Source: Bacteroidota bacterium (GTDB taxonomy: Bacteria > Bacteroidota > Bacteroidia > Chitinophagales > UBA2359). Taken from it: a stretch of DNA of 16,085 nucleotides. The first letter of the stretch is position 1; the number at the start of each line of letters is the position of its first letter. Shown one piece after another: positions 15,004 through 16,085 of the stretch. The translations under genes were made by a program, and so were the position numbers. The stretch covers positions 1-16,085 of the forward strand of contig JAHDGP010000049.1 of NCBI GenBank assembly GCA_020627525.1. The letters are read 5' to 3'. The notes under the pieces were generated by a model that had not been told where the DNA came from, did not search any database, and saw nothing but the letters and a program-made list of their open reading frames with translations.

Positions 15004-16085
15004 ATGAAAAATTTATTAATACTTTTAACTGCTTTTTTGCTTCCCATTGTATTTTATGGGCAAGTTTCGGTTACAGTTACTGTAACTGGCGGTAGTACAA
15101 CTTTAACTGATGATTGCGATTTTATTGGAGATACTGATAATCTTTGGGCAATCAGTACACAAGATAGCCCTGATATTGATGGGAATGGATATGGTTTGAA
15201 TTTTCAATACGAAGAACTGAATGGTACAAATCAATCGGCTCCTAATGTTCCTAGCCAAATTTTCAGTGAGTCTTATCCAGCCTGTTCTCCAACAGGATTG
15301 AGTTTTGAATGGAAAGGTTGTGAAGATGATGGTGGATTAGGCGTTACAAATTGTGATGGAGATGGTAATGGAACAAATGGTACGCAAAACGAAAGCATTA
15401 CATTGACGCCTGGAACAAACTCTTATACTTTTACTGGTACTGGTACAAATGGTGTTGGTGGTACAAGTTGTTCTACAGCAGATTATTCTATTACTGTTGA
15501 GGTCGTTGTTACAGGTGCACCATTATTTCCAGACGTTCCAGATAATATTTGTGATGCTCCAATGTTGGCTGTGAATTGTGGTACAACTTCTTATTCTTGG
15601 TGTTCGGATCAAACAATGGAAGCTTGTGAAAGCGCCATTCTTCCAACGGGTCCAGGAGGAGTAGATGATATGTCTGTAGGTGGAACTGCTTGGTTTGCCT
15701 TTACGGCGCCGGCAAGTGGTGCTGTTTTTATTGATACAGACCCTAATGGAAATACACAGATAGGTACAGAGTTTGTTATTTACCATGCCGCTGATGGATA
15801 TGGATGTACAAGTGGTGTAAATATATGTGATGGTACTGCCATCAAAACAAAATGTGAATATTTTTCTTTTATAGATGGTGCAGATACGGGCGGAACTTTA
15901 AATATTAATTCTGCGGCCGATTTGACAATGGACTGTAATGATGTAACGGCAGGTGCTAACGGATTGGTTCCCGGTGAAGTTTATTATATCCAATTAAGTA
16001 GTGATGATGCAGGCGAATTGGGACAATTGGATATTGCTATTTGTGATGATGGAGACAACAATCCTAATGATTCAAGACCACCGTG
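15004..16085 (+). CDS. Secreted cysteine-rich beta-sandwich protein, 3' end outside window
   Basis: The frame is open from ATG 15004 to the window end: 360 complete codons with no stop. A signal peptide (MKNLLILLTAFLLPIVFYGQ) is cleaved near residue 19-20. The first half (about 21-180) is Gly/Thr/Asn/Asp-rich with repeated cysteines and an Ig-like end (DYSITVEVVVTG). From about residue 225 to 345 it resembles a pre-peptidase C-terminal (PPC)-like sandwich: GGTAWFAFTAPASGAVFIDTD, TEFVIYHA and GLVPGEVYYIQLSSDD. Such proteins in Bacteroidota are often large surface proteins exported by the type IX system, but the C-terminal sorting domain would lie beyond the window. No catalytic motif is visible. 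It is probably cotranscribed with the preceding small secreted protein. Confidence 0.85.
   Translation, partial: MKNLLILLTAFLLPIVFYGQVSVTVTVTGGSTTLTDDCDFIGDTDNLWAISTQDSPDIDGNGYGLNFQYEELNGTNQSAPNVPSQIFSESYPACSPTGLSFEWKGCEDDGGLGVTNCDGDGNGTNGTQNESITLTPGTNSYTFTGTGTNGVGGTSCSTADYSITVEVVVTGAPLFPDVPDNICDAPMLAVNCGTTSYSWCSDQTMEACESAILPTGPGGVDDMSVGGTAWFAFTAPASGAVFIDTDPNGNTQIGTEFVIYHAADGYGCTSGVNICDGTAIKTKCEYFSFIDGADTGGTLNINSAADLTMDCNDVTAGANGLVPGEVYYIQLSSDDAGELGQLDIAICDDGDNNPNDSRPP

Noticed and set aside
15523..15786. 87-residue minus-strand frame near the right end
   Set aside because: It is antisense to the secreted protein, whose frame is open for 360 codons with a signal peptide.

Overview
The window comes from a low-GC member of the Bacteroidota, possibly a Saprospiria-like marine or sludge lineage. 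I base this on several features. Genes lack clear Shine-Dalgarno sites. TAnnTTTG-type -7 boxes occur near several starts. Tgt lacks its zinc cysteines, which from memory is typical of this phylum. An ECF sigma factor carries a CarboxypepD_reg-like domain. The right end is a cysteine-rich secreted beta-sandwich protein. The class-level placement is inference only.

Left part (1-4822). A probable gene tail is followed by a 28-bp tandem repeat array. Next comes a minus-strand Abi-alpha/DUF4393-like protein, a candidate phage-defence gene. After an AT-rich gap holding a 13-bp palindrome lies an NtrC-type sigma-54 response regulator, facing a convergent PhoR-like sensor kinase. A lipoprotein-type methionine sulfoxide reductase B follows. 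Then comes a 46-bp tandem array that overlaps the stop codon of rnr.

Middle part (4823-12893). RNase R is divergent from a DUF3524/GTDC1-type glycosyltransferase, the family of the tRNA-queuosine mannosyltransferase. That gene is separated from a convergent operon by a 20-bp perfect-stem bidirectional terminator. The operon encodes a membrane GT2 glycosyltransferase and an unusual sigma factor with a carboxypeptidase-regulatory-like N-terminal domain. Divergent from it is tgt (queuosine synthesis), followed 3 bp later by an LptF/LptG-family permease gene. The Q-inserting enzyme and a putative Q-glycosylating enzyme therefore lie about 2.3 kb apart.

Right part (12894-16085). A convergent membrane protein resembles vitamin K-dependent gamma-carboxylase, including the catalytic lysine and the NNH motif. 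Divergent from it is a two-gene unit: a small secreted protein of unknown family, and a large secreted protein that runs off the window.

The best candidates for something undescribed are the CarboxypepD_reg-sigma fusion, the DUF3524 glycosyltransferase near tgt, the bacterial gamma-carboxylase homologue, and the recurring GCTCCGCTCA-containing repeats that sit at gene 3' ends and also form a terminator stem.
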